Assembly: GCF_028769735.1 (NCBI RefSeq)
Contig: NC_088171.1
Coordinates: forward strand, 57,071,613 to 57,135,612
From: Zonotrichia leucophrys gambelii
Taxonomy: Eukaryota > Chordata > Aves > Passeriformes > Passerellidae
Reading direction: 5' to 3'
DNA: 64,000 nt
In this document: piece after piece, positions 38,531 to 52,254 of the stretch
Numbering within the stretch: the first letter of the stretch is position 1
Layout: each line of letters starts with the position of its first letter
Translations under genes and position numbers: made by a program
Notes under the pieces: generated by a model
Database searches by the model: none
The model's input: the letters and a program-made list of their open reading frames with translations, nothing else
Told to the model about the DNA's origin: nothing

Positions 38531-41500
38531 TGAGGTAGAGTTCTAAAGAGTTTTTCATGTCACTCTAAAACCATGTTTTCCTCTTTTTCTGGACCTAGCT
38601 GCGTCTTTTGAGAATACTGCTACAGTCTACAAGACATTCACTCGGTTGTAATTTCCATGGAATGCTTTAGGTTTTGTTTTTTCTAAAGCTCTTTGATACA
38701 CAAAACTGTTACAGCTGTGGGAAAAAAATAGAAATATTTTTTTTATGTTTCACTTTAGGAGAGAATGAAATACATTAAGAAAGTGGAAATGACAAAAACT
38801 GTGAAGTGATTACTTATGAAGAATCTCTTCCTGTCATCATGCACTGAACTTAATAACTTGGTACAGCATTGCTTTGTTACATTATACAGCCTTCCAACTA
38901 ACACTATCCTATTCATTGCCATTTCTTTTGAGACATTGAAAGAGGGGAATTTGTTCTTCACAATTTCTGTAACAGCCAAACACTGTACCGTGTTGTCCCA
39001 AAGGCACTTGGAGCAGTAAGACAGGCATCATACCTCTGCTTAAAGGAAGGAGTGGAGTAGTAATGCCATAAATAGTTATCAACACCCAGATATCTTCTAC
39101 CAGTCTCTATTCAAATCTTTTGGAAGGGGGGAGCTCAAAACTGGTATCTGGCTGAGCCATTTTGGTTAGTACTGCCGAGAATGAATATTAAAATTTTCCT
39201 TTATTCCATATGCTGTGTATATGTGCAAGATGATATAGGTAAACTTGCAGAACTGTGCGTCTGCATATCATACATGCACATCTTCACGTATGTATTGATG
39301 GATGCACACATCTGTACTGTACAATAGCTAACATATAGGCTTTTATGATTTTTGTTCCAACCTAATAAACAACTGCAATGGAATTGAATACAGACATAAT
39401 TTCATCTTCAGAGGATGTAGCAGAAGATACAATCCTTTCTGCAAGTGTTTTGCATGTGCACACACATCTGTAGTAAATGATAATTTCTAGAGTGATTCAA
39501 AGCTTTCTAATCCAATTTTCTAGTAAGATTAATAGCATTTTGGCAGAAAGTGCTATAAATATTAAATATGCTGCACATGCTATAACATTGCAAATAAGAT
39601 GCAGTGGTAACAGTGGTAAATCCTATTTTGTCCTCTCTCAAGACCTCTTTGGAAGCAGAATGAAATTCTAGGTTTGTCAAGAGAGATAAATAAGGAATGC
39701 ATTTTTCATCATTCTTTTTTGTCTTCAGGGAGTTTTAGATATGCTTTGAGTATTTTCCCCTAGTAGTCATTTTATACAGTAGTAACTAAGAAAGTTCTGT
39801 TACTGTCATGCAGCTAGCCTGGATTATTGAGTTATGTTTTGGGCCTCTGAGGATAAGAGGGACAGCTTGTATAAATGCGTATAGTTCCCCTGATACACAT
39901 AATGCCATGTTGATTAATTTGGATTGAATATTTGATCCCCTGTGCCTACCTGATAAAGACAATTCAGAGGATTCCTCCAACAAAGGAAGCTGTTGGAACA
40001 GCGCATTCTGAATGAAAGTTACTGATAATCCAAGAAGAAAGAAATAGAAAAGACAAATATGAAGGGAAAAAAACCCCACACATGCTTTCATGAAGGCTCC
40101 TTTCCTGAGGGTCACTGATATTCCTTTGTCTCATTGACTTTCTGTAAGGGAAGGTGACCATGACTCTCTATAGTGCTGCCTGGCCCCAGTGATGAAGTTC
40201 TTGACATCAGAGCTAAAAGACTAATCTGTGTTCCTTCTTCAGCCCTCATAGCTCACCATTTTGCCCCGAGTTTTCTACTAAAGTGAAAACTGAGCCATCA
40301 GAAATATGCATTTAATAGTTTCCCCCTATCGTGATTCTCTTCAATGTGTGAAGAAAATAGTGCAAAATAAGCAATTTTTTTTCAGGGAGTAGGACAATGT
40401 TTTTCCCCCCACAGAGGCATGCTGGGGTTTTGAGCTCCAGAACTGTTTCCTGTGCTGCCAGTGCATACATCTCATTCCACTTTTCTGCTGCATGTGGGGC
40501 TGCTCCTGTACTAATTTGCAGCTATGCCAAATCAATATCCAGAGATCTCAGCATATCTGAAGTCTGACATATAGTGAGGATGTCAAAGCCTTCCCTGAAG
40601 CCATAAAGCCATCTGTAAGCCCAGGCCTAATAAATCTCCTCCCTTTTTCCTCATTTAAATGGTGAATATGAACATGGCTTTGGTTTCCTATTTCCTTTTT
40701 TTTTCTTTAAGACAAACTAACTTTACAATCACTAAGCATTGTAAGTAGCGATCAAACTCCTGTTCCCATTTATGTAGGCTAAGCAAAACAAAATATTTCT
40801 ATTTCTGAAGTCCATAGCATTGTGAGGAATTGCAAGTCTGGTCTGAGTTGGGGGAAATGGGAAACACTACTTATGCATCTCTTTTTAGGCCTTATTAACC
40901 CTTTCTCTTACTCTGCAAAGCATGAGCATATCAACATTGGCTGGATATGGTAAAGAAACTTTTTGAACCTTAAATGGTGCAGTTTTTAATAAGAATGGCA
41001 AAAAAATGTCTTTCTAATTTATGGATAATTAAAGTCTGCTCATAGATTGTGATTCCAGGAGGTTAAAACAATAGAAGTCTGAAAAGCATACTTGCAGATC
41101 AGGTTGCTTTCAGACTTGCAGACAAAAAAGTGGATGAATATAATAAGCATTAAATATATTGCAATTAAGTTACACAGGATCAGACTCAGCCTTGGCACAA
41201 TTCCACTGCAGTCAATGGAGTTACAAGACAGAGTTCAATGTTTACCCTTTTAAAATCTTGTGTTTTAAAACTGTAGTCCATCTGACCTTCCTCTTTCGCT
41301 CACTCTTAGAGGTACCACATGCTATGATGACACTTGACTATGTACAAATACAAAGATTGTTGCAATGACAGAAGGAAGACCAAGGATTCATTCCAGCATT
41401 AGCATCTGCCATCTCCAAAATACATGAAAGCTTTAAAGAAACTCTTCTCCTACCAGACAGAGTTACAAGCAACAAAAATTGATCCTGATTTTGAATCTAC

Positions 41501-44500
41501 TCACATAAGAATTACTTACTCAGATAGTCTATTAATAAAAACACAGTTCCAGCAGTGTTAATAAGGATTGTTGCAATCTGACACGTGAGAAAGATCCTCC
41601 TTTAAAAGACTTTGCACTTATTCAATACAATCTCTTTGTTCTAGAGAACATCTGTCATTCTTATGTGTTTTGCTGAGAGAAGTCTAACACCTTCTTTATC
41701 ATTTCTTTGAGACAACATATATAAGTGTATATGTATTTATGTATAAGCTTTTTTTACAAACTGTAAAATCTTTTCCCTTTTTTATTAAAAAATATTCTTA
41801 TCCAAGGTATATCGAAGATTTGTCATGTATGGTAGAAGAATGTGAAGGCAATGTTCTGAATTTTCAGTTATTCAGTCTGAGTTGACAGACTTCATTCTTT
41901 AGGCAAAATGTATTAAATAAAGAACTACAGCAACAACAGAACCTCAGAGTTGTTTGCAACAAAGCAGCTCCCTTCTCTCTCCCTGGTCTTACATAACAGA
42001 TAGATAGAACAACCTGCTTTATGAAGTGCTTTCCTGAAAGTGTGAAGAAAGCTCTCAGTAACTTCAAAGTCCTCTGCTTTCTGCATTTGGCTTCCACTGC
42101 ACACTGCCTGACCCTGTGACTGACAGTCGTGCCTGAGGCACCACAGGTGGGCAAGCTGCCTGCCTAATGCAGTGCTGGCAATCTCTAATGCTTTTTATCA
42201 TGTTCATAAAACCAAATTACTGTTGTTTCTAAACAGACATTGCTTGTGTCAGTTGTGACTGGAATTAGTAACTATCACACATGAATTCATCAGCATCACA
42301 AATGTGAAAAATATTGACAAGAAAAGGATTTTTTGAAGTTGCTGAGGGAATATAACAAAGACAGTGATGGGGGTTTTATATCAATTTGCATATCAGTCCT
42401 TAAAAAGATGGCTTTTTCAGAGCTGCACTGTGGCTCTCTCCTGGAAGTGTACCTCACATGTCAAGAAAAAGGAAAGAACAGTTTTTCTAGAGATTACTGT
42501 ATATTAATTAATAAAGCAGGACAGTGAGAATAATATCTGATAAGGAACAAACAGGCTAGTGATTCAAAACCAGCAGATGATTTAGCCATATGTCTTCCAT
42601 CAAGATAAGTATCTCTCCAGAAAATACTGTTGCACTTATGTACTTCTTATTTTGTCTTTCTCCTGCACAAATAAGAAATTGACTCAGAAAAGTGGTAATG
42701 GAGTAAACTCTGGTTTTTTTGGTTTGGTTTTTTAATTTTATTTCTTTAATTGTCTACCAGGCTGTTATCAAGTCATTAGAAATGAGCCATTTGTGAAGTA
42801 GAAACTAATAGGAGAGATTGATTGATTAGCATTTATGTGTTGTTCACCCCAGATTACTGAAATGGCTTTTCTGAATAGCTTTCCTAAAGGTCATAAAGCC
42901 ATTGCCTGGTCACAAATCATACATACCAAGTTGAAAGATGAAAAGGGCCTTATAAAAGATTTTGAAGTATGGACCAAAACTGAATTTACTTTGGAAAGTA
43001 GGCTTCAGTTTGAACTACTGAGTATGCTCTAGTGCTTCAAGATCTGCCCAAAATTGAGGAGTGATGGGGGAAGTCTTTTCTTGGGAGTATAATCTAATGG
43101 CATCTAGTTAAAAACTTTGTGGTTTCCAATACAAAATGTAGTGATTCGTGTACAAAAATCTTGAATTAAAAGGACTGTTCTGTATCAACGAAGATTTTGA
43201 GATCTGCATATTACTTTGTGCACATCAATAATTTTTTACTTGCTTACTTTTTACATTTAGCAAAGGATTTCAAAAAAGTCTGAGTAAAATTGGTGAGACA
43301 TTTTTGGCTATAGGCTGCAGGAATACTGTTAGGGCCCTGGTGATAGTCCTTCTAAAAGAATTATGTTTGTATTCATTAAAATATATATTAGCAATGATAA
43401 TTAGTGGAATATTTAAAATCCTGATGTACAGAAGAGCAAATATCAACTAGTGACAACTGGAAAAGACTACTGCTTAAGCATTCCCAAAAAGACAGGTGTC
43501 CTCTTTGATTTGAGATCTGAATTTGCAGCTTAATTTATAAAAAGAAGTAGACAAACCAGCTTTCCCAAACTGTATCTTCTTCCATTTGTAGTACTTGTTC
43601 AATACTGAGTACTATTTACAAGTGGAGACGCATGGGAATGCCTTCAGCAGGAAGTGTGTGTAGCAACAAGCCCCAAATGCTGGTGTACATGGCAATAAGT
43701 CAGAGAGTAAAGGATCACTGTAGGCCTAAGCATTGCTTCTGAGCTGGAATGTGGGTAATGATGTGGTCAGCTCAGGAGGGCTTAATTCTTGTAGGCATGA
43801 GACTGGATGAAAATACATATCTGCATGAGGAGCTGAATGAATATGATTCTATGATTAGGGGGTTTTTTCCCAGAAATTTTCAATTCCATTATCACTGCCC
43901 TCTCCTTTTTTTCCCCTTCCTGTGTTGCTGAAGTCTATATTGCACACTGCTGGGAAAAGAATCAGACTTTTGTGGGTCTACTCCCATCATATTCACAACA
44001 GTTAATTTTTCATGGTGCTTACTGGAATAATCCCAGCTCTGTAAATTGGATTAATTTAATCGGGTTTTTTATTTTTCTGTGCCAAACTCTAAGTGGGTAG
44101 AAGTTGCCATAGTCTAGGTTTTTTTTATTTCCATTTGGTTTTGGGCATACTCTTGTATTAACATTTGGAAAACTTAAGTATAGGAACCTATGAGAGAATA
44201 AGTTATAATTACCATCTCGCCATGTCTTCTCATAGTTTATTAGTTAAAGATACTGCTCTTTTAAAGGCATTTTTGTTATGCACTCTCTGTTTAGAAATTA
44301 ACTTTATGCTCAGATGGATGTAGCAATTATCACATGCCATCATTTTTGGGTTTTTTTTAATGGGAGAGTTTTTACCAGAGTTCTTTGGCTGTAGAAATTA
44401 AACTTCATGCAAATAGAAGATAAATTTGATTGTAATGCAAACTGACTATCTTCTCATCTGCAAGTCTGTCATACTGATTATGCTGTATTGCAAACTGTGG

Positions 44501-45005
44501 TTTATGAATAGGTAATGCAAAAATGTGTGTACCTTTACAGATAAATAAATAATCTTTCCTGGTGAATTTGAACTGAATTTGAAACAAAAGCTTCTCAGAA
44601 TGCAAGCATTTCCCAATATCCAGCAGCGTTTTGGCCCCAGTCCTTTGGTTTGGGTTCATATAGAAATGAAGTCTCATTGCAAATCTTGAATTTATATCAA
44701 CCTAGCATAAGGGCAAGGCAATAACATTTGCTCAGAACTGTATCTTTAAGCAGTGTTAACCCATGTATGTTGAACAATGCAGGGCTGATGTCCAGTATAT
44801 ATATATGTCTATTTATAAATAAATTAACAAATGCATGTCAGCTGTTGTGCACTGGGAACTGAGATTTCATTAACTCTAAATTACCTCATTTGATCATAAA
44901 AAGATTCTCTGAATTATTGCATAGTATTAGAGAAGATTTTTACCCTGTTAATATTGAAATATTTATATGAATAGTAAAACTTTTCCCATTCTGTTTTTCT
45001 GAAAG
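38531..45005. other. ADCY1 intron, end of 13.35-kb intron
   Basis: No other gene was recognised. The duplicated 84-bp segment (44127-44210) lies here. A short gaatatgattctatgatta run at about 43836-43855 resembles the octamer repeat at CR1 3' ends, but the surrounding sequence is too diverged to call. The intron ends with the acceptor ctgtttttctgaaag at 45005. Confidence 0.5.
44127..44210 (+). repeat. Copy 1 of an 84-bp direct duplication
   Basis: It aligns without gaps to 49765-49848, with about 75 of 84 bases identical by hand count. The central ttggaaaacttaagtatagg and adjoining aacc are identical in both copies. It does not match CR1 or the LTRs here. It may be a copy of a dispersed repeat not known to me or a local duplication across an ADCY1 exon. 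Confidence 0.8.
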
Positions 45006-45133
45006 GAAAATCATTGCAGAAGAATAAAAATCCTAGGAGACTGTTACTACTGTGTATCAGGATTGACCCAGCCCAAAACAGATCATGCCCATTGCTGTGT
45101 TGAAATGGGACTGGATATGATTGACACTATCAC
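45006..45133 (+). CDS. ADCY1: ADCY1 internal exon: C1a second metal-binding motif
   Basis: This 128-nt exon encodes 42 residues beginning [19 protein letters not shown] and ending [13 protein letters not shown], plus two bases (AC) of a Thr codon. The acceptor is tttttctgaaag and the donor AC|gtaagt. The Asp of ILGDCYYC is the second magnesium-binding aspartate of C1a and completes the metal site with the Asp of LFADIVGF in the previous exon. [15 protein letters not shown] is as in mammalian type 1 cyclase, whereas type 8 has EPRQDHARCCVEMG, which supports the ADCY1 assignment. Between this exon and the next the reading frame is continued by completion of ACA (Thr). Confidence 0.98.
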
Positions 45134-46369
45134 GTAAGTATCAAGCATGGTGAACCCAGACAGGAGTGCTGCAACAGCTACTATGTTGTGTTCAGGAAGT
45201 GTGCTCTTAGAAAGACATCAATGTCTGTTAGCACTACTCACCTGGCAAGTCGCACTCTTGCACTCAGGCCACAGGACTCTGGTTTCAGGTATGGCCACTC
45301 TAGACATTGATTTTCCACTCCATTTAATCACTATAAGAAGTAAGTGTGCAAATTGAGTATGTAGAGGCACATACGTGTACTGAATAGGTGGCAAAAAGAT
45401 AATTAGAGATAAGAAAATATACCCTATTGCCACATTGAAAGGACTCAAATGTGTTGCTTTGCAGTGGTAAACACTGCTCATTTAGCACACCGGTATGTAA
45501 AGTCAAAACAAGTCCTGATATGTGCCTGTTGTATATGTGTTTGCAGTCTCAGAATCATAGCCTGTTGATTATTCAATTTTAATGTAAAGTTTAAACCTTT
45601 CATTTATTCTGCTTTTCAGAAATGTAACATGAAATTTACTTTGCTGCTCAGATATTTGTTTATGCTTGAGAGGTCTACACTGATCATTATTTTGCCAAGG
45701 CAAAAAATATGGATGTGAGAGAAGTGTGAATGAGTATTTAGCAGAAGCTGGAGGTCTATTTCATTACGTAGGAGGGAAAGGATAAAGATGGAAAATTTCT
45801 TCACTACTGTATTGCCCACTTCTCCTTTTCATTTGCCAAACATACAGAGCATGAAAAGTTGGGTAAATTAATTAATTTTCTCCCTTATTCAGTGCAAGTT
45901 CATCACATTTGTAAGCATTGTAAAATTGACAAAATACTTTTTAATCTCTTAATTTATAATTTCTGATAGTCTTTGATAATATAAAATCCTAAAAAAATAT
46001 GTGTATTCTTTCAGCATTATCTGGTATCTCCATTTATAAGGAAGCCCTAATCTTTGGAAACATAATTAGATGTACAGGACTTGTACACATTTTTCAAAAG
46101 CCTTTTGGTTTGTTTGGGGTTTTTTAAATTCCTGGAAAGCAATAGATGATGCTGTCATTCTCTTTTAAACCTAGCATTGTTCTTTAATTCATTAGTTGTG
46201 CTGTATTTCATGTATACAAATAAGGTATTAGTATAGCTGTTGGAACTTTCCTCTTTAGAATGTTTCAGTTTTACTATTAGAAGTGAACATGTTCCCTTTT
46301 TAGAGTATATTTTATTGACTACTCACATGATAATGCAAACTTGGAAAAGGAGTTGAATTAGAAAAGAAT
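45134..46369. other. ADCY1 intron, no gene seen
   Basis: This is the start of the 7.1-kb intron 45134-52254. No exon or repeat was recognised before the CR1 that follows. Confidence 0.5.
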
Positions 46370-46752
46370 GAACTGGGGCTGTTCAGTGTGCAGAAGAGAA
46401 GGCTCAGAGGTGTTCTTATCAATGTAGACAAATACCTAGAGTGAAGGAGTAAAGAAGACAAAGCCAAACTTTTCTCAGTGACATCCAGCACCAGCACGAG
46501 AGGAAATGGGCACAAACCCAAGTGTAAGAAATTTAATTTCATTAGAGAAAAGCTTTTTTTTACTGTGCAGGTAATCAGATACTCAAGAGATTCCACTGAA
46601 AAGTTGTGGCATTTATGCCCTCAGAGAGATTTAAACCCAGCTGGGCTGCAGTTCTGGACATCCTTCTGTAGCTGACTGTTCTCTGAGCAAATATGTTGGT
46701 CTAGGTGATTTCCAGAGCCCCTTGCAGCATCAGTAACTTTGCAATTTTATGT
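46370..46752 (+). mobile_element. CR1 LINE, 3'-terminal fragment
   Basis: Plus-oriented CR1 tail. It contains ctggggctgttcagtgtgca, gagaagaaggctcag-like and cttatcaatgtagacaaatacct segments, gaggaaatgggcacaaaccc, and the terminal tggtctaggtgatttccagag...ccttgcagcatcagtaac. The reading frame is broken by stops and shifts. Confidence 0.92.
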
Positions 46753-47561
46753 GGATGAGCTGTAGTATGTTATCTAGGCATGTTTAGTCACAGGTTATAG
46801 TAGAAGATAACTGGCCATTTCAGATTTAATTTTTTAAAGAATTCACAAATTTTAGGTCCTTTGTATAGTTAGTGGTCAGGGCATGGTGGAGAGCAAGATG
46901 AGCAAGAGGCAAGGTTTCAAGATAATGCCAGATCTACTTAAGGTTGTTTGATGGCTAGGGATATATTCTGCATTCTTTGTGTATAAGCACAAATAGTGTC
47001 TTTCCTTCCCAGAAACTGAAGTTAGAAGATAGACTCCCCAGACTAATTAGTTTTAAAATGTGTTTAGTAAATGAAAAAGAGAAATCAGGAGCTTCTGACA
47101 GTGAAGTTGGAAAGCATTTTATATTGTATTGGTATGATTATTAAGCTTTGTTTATCAGCTCCATGAGACAGAAAGTCACATACCCCTTTCATGCAGAGGT
47201 GGATGCCAGCTGGTAGTCTTTTTAAAGTCTATTCACTTTATCATAAAATTCAGGTCTTGGCATTATAAATTTATGCTTGGAATTGTTCATCCCTAGTGAT
47301 AAGTTTGTCATGTTGTCTGGGCTGAATAAATAAATAAATAAAATCACTTGGACTATGATTCATGGGATGGATCTGTCAAAAGTTTCCATTCCAGAGATAT
47401 GTACTAACAAGAGATGGGTTCTTTTTCTGGAAAATCAAGGAATAGAAACTTCCATGTCTGATTGTTGGTTCTGTGATTGAACTGAGTTGAATGTGTTCAC
47501 ATAAACTGATACATTTCATTCTCTTAATGTTCTGCGTAACTGTTATCCTTCAATATGGTGC

Positions 47562-47599
47562 TGAAAATTATGTTCTCTCATCTGAGAACATAATTTTCA
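47562..47599. repeat. Perfect 16-bp stem hairpin with 6-nt loop
   Basis: The sequence tgaaaattatgttctc (47562-47577) is exactly complementary to gagaacataattttca (47584-47599), with loop tcatct. There are no mismatches. It is too short for a typical microRNA precursor, and no T-run follows as in an RNA polymerase III terminator. Confidence 0.85.
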
Positions 47600-49764
47600 A
47601 AGTATCATAAAATAATTATAATTTTCACAATTTCATCCACCTTCTTCAAAGTGTTTTCTTGAAGGGAACATAACCAAAATAATTATGGGACAAGGTTTTT
47701 ATTCTTAAAAACTGACAAAACAGATAGTGTTATATTCTGATTTTATTCCAAAAGAACTTCTGCAGCCATTGTGTCAGTGCCTCAGCACAGGCCAGGTGTT
47801 TGTTCTATTTTAGAGTCAGTTAAACTGCCACGGCAATGAGTGAAGTGTTCAATACTACCAATGTTGCTCCTACCATAGGAGTTTTGATTGTCAGGCTTTT
47901 GCTAGTAATATAATTAAAATGATTATATTCATTAGTGCCTCTAATATGTCATGTGTTTTTCTAATGTGGCCGATGTCTTCACCTTGGTTATGAACATTGT
48001 GTTAGGCCAAGTCTCTCTTCACCTTGCTTAAATTGATTGCCACATTTGAAATTTCATTCTCATGTACTACAGTGTTTTACCTTCTAAATAAATATATTTG
48101 TTAGCTAACTGCCATGTAGCAAAGTTATGCCCAGCTAACAAAGCCTTTCCCTCCCTTTCTCCAAAAACTGTCTAGAGTTCTGTTTTAAGAAAGTGTTATG
48201 GGGGAAATTATACACATTCTTCCTAGTTTTGTCTTTCCTTAGACAGCACTTCATCAGTAGATACAAATTGTATTAAACAATTTTTTGGCTCAGTACAGCA
48301 GCTCCTCTTTGGAGATGAAATGTGTTGAAATGACGCACCTATTTACCTGCATTCTGTAATGTGGCGGAGCAAGAGATAATCTGTAATGTTTCCAATTGAA
48401 AATAAAGAGAGATTCTGAGTGACCAGTATGTAAATACTATATTTTGGACTGGTTCAAAATACTCAGGTAAACATTCATAAACTTTTCAAAACTTTAATGG
48501 AATCCATAATCATTCCTGTTGTCACACAGACAGTACATTTTCATGATGCTGCTTCTGTTAAAACATTAGTAGGATGCCATTTTAGTACTGACTCAGTGGG
48601 AATTGCATCATTAGCTGCATCACTGACTGTGTGTAGTAGCAGGGAGCATGGCACTGCAGGAGCACATCTGTGGATCACAGCAACTGCTGCTGACTGTTTT
48701 AGTCCAACCCACTGATACTGTGGTGAGGAGAGGAAGGTTACTTTAGAATAAGTGTCATCTGACCTTCTGATTGAATGTTGTTGCTGCTTGTGGGCTTTGA
48801 AGAGGTCTGAAGGAAACTGAGGTCCATGAACTTTTAAGAACTGGGCAATCCAGTGGGGTTTATCAGCTATTTTCTGTGACACATAGGTGATTTTATCCTG
48901 AATGGATCATTCTACCTAATGTGAATGACTCCACCAGTCATCATGTAAAATCTCACAGATGGAAGCTGGGGAAATTTGCACCTGGGGAAATTTTTGCACT
49001 GGAGAGGTTGATGCTTGAACTGCCCCCTTTTAATGGGTTTGGCCATTGGTTGACCAAAAGCACCAGGAAAGGGAGAGGAACTATAGCAGCCCATTTGCCT
49101 AAGTCCAATGCAAATATCAAGATTTCCTGTGTGATTTTTGTCTGACGAAATAGACAGAAACATTAACTTCCCTAATGTCAACACTCTTTAAGCTTTTCCC
49201 CTGGTCATCCAAAAGTCCAGGGTCTGGAAATGTTTGAACTGGCAGGAGTGAATTGATGTCAAGTTTTTAGAGAACCAGCAGCTGCATTTTTAAGAAACTG
49301 TCTACCAGTGGAAAAAGCTTTATCGGCTTGCACCTTTGCCAGAGCAAGCCAGCAGCCCTTCAATAGCCCTGTCTCTCTGTCCTAATGCTCTGCAGCAGCT
49401 GAGCAATACTCTGGGGAAGTCTAGGTAATTGAACCAAAAATTATATCTATACCTTTAAGCAGGAAACATTAATTTCTGCTGGTATTTTTAGACCTAAGGA
49501 AAAGACCTAAGTAATTATAAGAAATGGCATGCAGAGTTTTTTTGTTTCAAACCAAATGCTCAGGAGCACAGGTCTGAAGCTGTTCTGCAGGCAATCTAAA
49601 TTACTTTCATGCCTTCTAGCAGCACATAAAATACTTGTAGTTATGGAGGGAACTAAAATTTAAAGGCTTTGTAGGACACTTGAGCTGTCAGGATAGATGC
49701 CTTTTTTATTAGTCAGTTCCTTAGACTCTGAATACAATTTATTTAAAAAGAAAATGTTTTTTTG

Positions 49765-49848
49765 ATTTCTATTTGTTTTTGAGCCTACTCTTATGTTAAC
49801 ACTTGGAAAACTTAAGTATAGGAACCAATGAGAGAATAATTTATAATT
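49765..49848 (+). repeat. Copy 2 of an 84-bp direct duplication
   Basis: Ungapped match of about 89 percent to 44127-44210 in the same orientation, 5.6 kb downstream and on the other side of the 45006-45133 exon. The flanking sequence on both sides is different, apart from a T-run to the left. Confidence 0.8.
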
Positions 49849-52254
49849 AATAATTTATTTGAAAAACTCCTTTTTTCCTGTTCCTGGATTGTTTGTGAAG
49901 TGCTGATATTGTCTCAGAAATGTATTTATAATTTAAAATACCTTACTGGATATTTTTGTGGTATTTTATTGTAGAAATGTTGAATCTGTTTAGAAACATG
50001 GTCATTTTACTGCTCTGAATTTAAATTTGAAGCCTCTTCTTTAAATATTACCTAATATTCCTCATTTCTGATAGTTCAGTGGGGTTTATTTATGGAAATT
50101 ATCTGCATAAAGAGCACAAAGGTCTACAAGATAAACTCAAAAAATGTAATGAACTTCTCATGAGCTTTTTTTTCCTACTCAAATCTAACAATGATGAAAG
50201 CATCTCTGAAACACATTGTACCTTCTGAGGAAGATGTAGAAATGTATTCTCAGTTTATATTTTTGAAGAGTGACTATTTATGGAAAGGTTTTGCTCAAAA
50301 CATAATGTTCTTTCAGGTTCTGCTTTATGGTTCATTGGTGCATTATACAGTTCAGCTTATTGAACAAGGAGTATGATCAGCCATGTTCTATTTCTCAGCT
50401 CATCATTTTTTAATTTACTTTTTGTTATTCTATTAACATTTCTAAAAGGAGACTAAATTTACCCCAGTCAGACAAAGAAATGTCAAAGCCTTGAGTGAAC
50501 TTTATCCTTGTCTAGATTTCACTGTCTTTCCACATACATTTAGTCCGAGGTTTTTGGTTTTTTTTTAATGGTGGAGGAGGGAACCAACAAACAAAAAACC
50601 CACACTCATTTGTGAACAGAGAAACCCAAACATTTGCAGGTTTGTTAATTAAGATTATTATATAGGTTCTTAATTATGCAGGAGAACATAGGCAGACAAG
50701 GTGTAATCCTGAAGGGCTTTGTCTTGCAAGATGTGGGCTTGGTGTAAGGTCAATCTGTTAATGACACAATGCACATGCTCAGGTGAACGTACCAAGTGCA
50801 GTCTCTTCTTGTTACGTGGCTTATGGTATTAGGGTCCTTAATTTCTTCAAAGATCTGTCAAATCATGTGCACAACAAAACATTGTAACACTAGAATCCTT
50901 TTAGGACTCCTTGAAGTCATATTCAAGGCCTGACTGGGAACAGATACTGAGTGAGGGAGAGCTGACTTGCAGTGAGTAGGAATAGGACAAGGAAATATTT
51001 AATCTTTCAGAAAGCTGTGCATAAGCCTTTCTGTGCTGTTGCATAGAAAATGACTGAAAAATATGTTATGCCAAGATTCCCTGTGGAAATAAAAGAGATC
51101 TCCGTGTTACTGACATTAGTGATGGCTGACATGGAATGTAGATTCATAGGTGAAAGGTTTCTTATTTAAATTGAAGCCCAGTATCTTTGCTGCACATCCC
51201 ACATCTTGATCTCTGCTCACCTTTCTGTTAATTTTATTTAAACAAGTACAACTTCTGAAATAGTTGAAAAGTCTTTCTAAAGGCATCTCTGCACAATCCA
51301 GTGTAACTGGTGACACTTGAAAAAAAAATTGTTCAATGAAGGCCAAGGGGAAATGATAAGTAGAGTCCTGTTTTAAGGTCTTCTTCTATTAAATGCATTG
51401 GAAAATTCAAATTAGGAAAGTCAAATAAAAATAAATTCTTACAGTGATAGTCAGTTTCCTTTATTCAGACATAGTATCACTTTCTGGACAGTAACTGCAC
51501 TGCAGAATGACAGGTGTTTGTCTAACAGAAAGAGCTGAAAAAATCTATTTACAGTGTTATTAAATAACATGTAATATTTAAGACTGTTCGTTTCAAAGTG
51601 CCTTTTCAGTGTCACAACTTTGTGCAGAGTGCAAGTTGTAGCATGCCCTTCTTTCACAGAAATGAATAATCTTTCCTTATTGTGGCACAAAAAATATTTT
51701 TTTAATAACAATTTTGCAGATTAATTCATCCTTTACCAGCTATACAGTGAAAATCTCTGAACGTTAGATTTAATTTACAGGTGCAAGACTAGTCACAAGT
51801 TGTTGGGGTGCCACTCTTACAGGAGCTTTGGAAAGGTATTAGTGTTTATAATCACTCTGCTGTTCTTACAATAATTTATTACTTTTGTCATTTTCTTTGT
51901 CCTGTACTCTAGTAACTGGGTAATTGAACCAATTAGAACTTAGTAGATTGGAAATAATTATTTATACATTGACAATCTCAATCAGTGCTTTTTTTCTCAC
52001 AGAACTGGTCAAGAAATTTAAAAATACTGATATTTTGGTTCAACAGTAATTAAAATATAACAAATAATTTTTTTTTGAATTGCAATTAAGGCTTTGAAAC
52101 TAGTGAAGGTAGAGAACAGTACCTGAATATTCCGTTTCAGGTTTGTAAGACCCTTTCTATTTGGTCATGTATAAATATATGTGTTAATTTTGGGAGAAGA
52201 GAAAATGAAGAGCAGTCATCATCTAAATATTAATTCTGATGCTGTCCATTGCAG

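Larger units (their letters stand above)
46753..52254. other. ADCY1 intron, end of 7.1-kb intron
   Basis: Holds the 16-bp-stem hairpin (47562-47599), an (aaat)n run at about 47325-47341 and copy 2 of the 84-bp duplication. The 113-codon minus-strand frame at 48541-48882 and the frames at 48912-49184 have no recognisable domain. The acceptor is gctgtccattgcag at 52254. Confidence 0.5.

Noticed and set aside
52181..52254. Upstream in-frame extension with an ATG before the C1a exon
   Set aside because: The sequence gctgtccattgcag is a clear splice acceptor, the phase matches the previous exon only from 52255, and the extension has no resemblance to cyclases.
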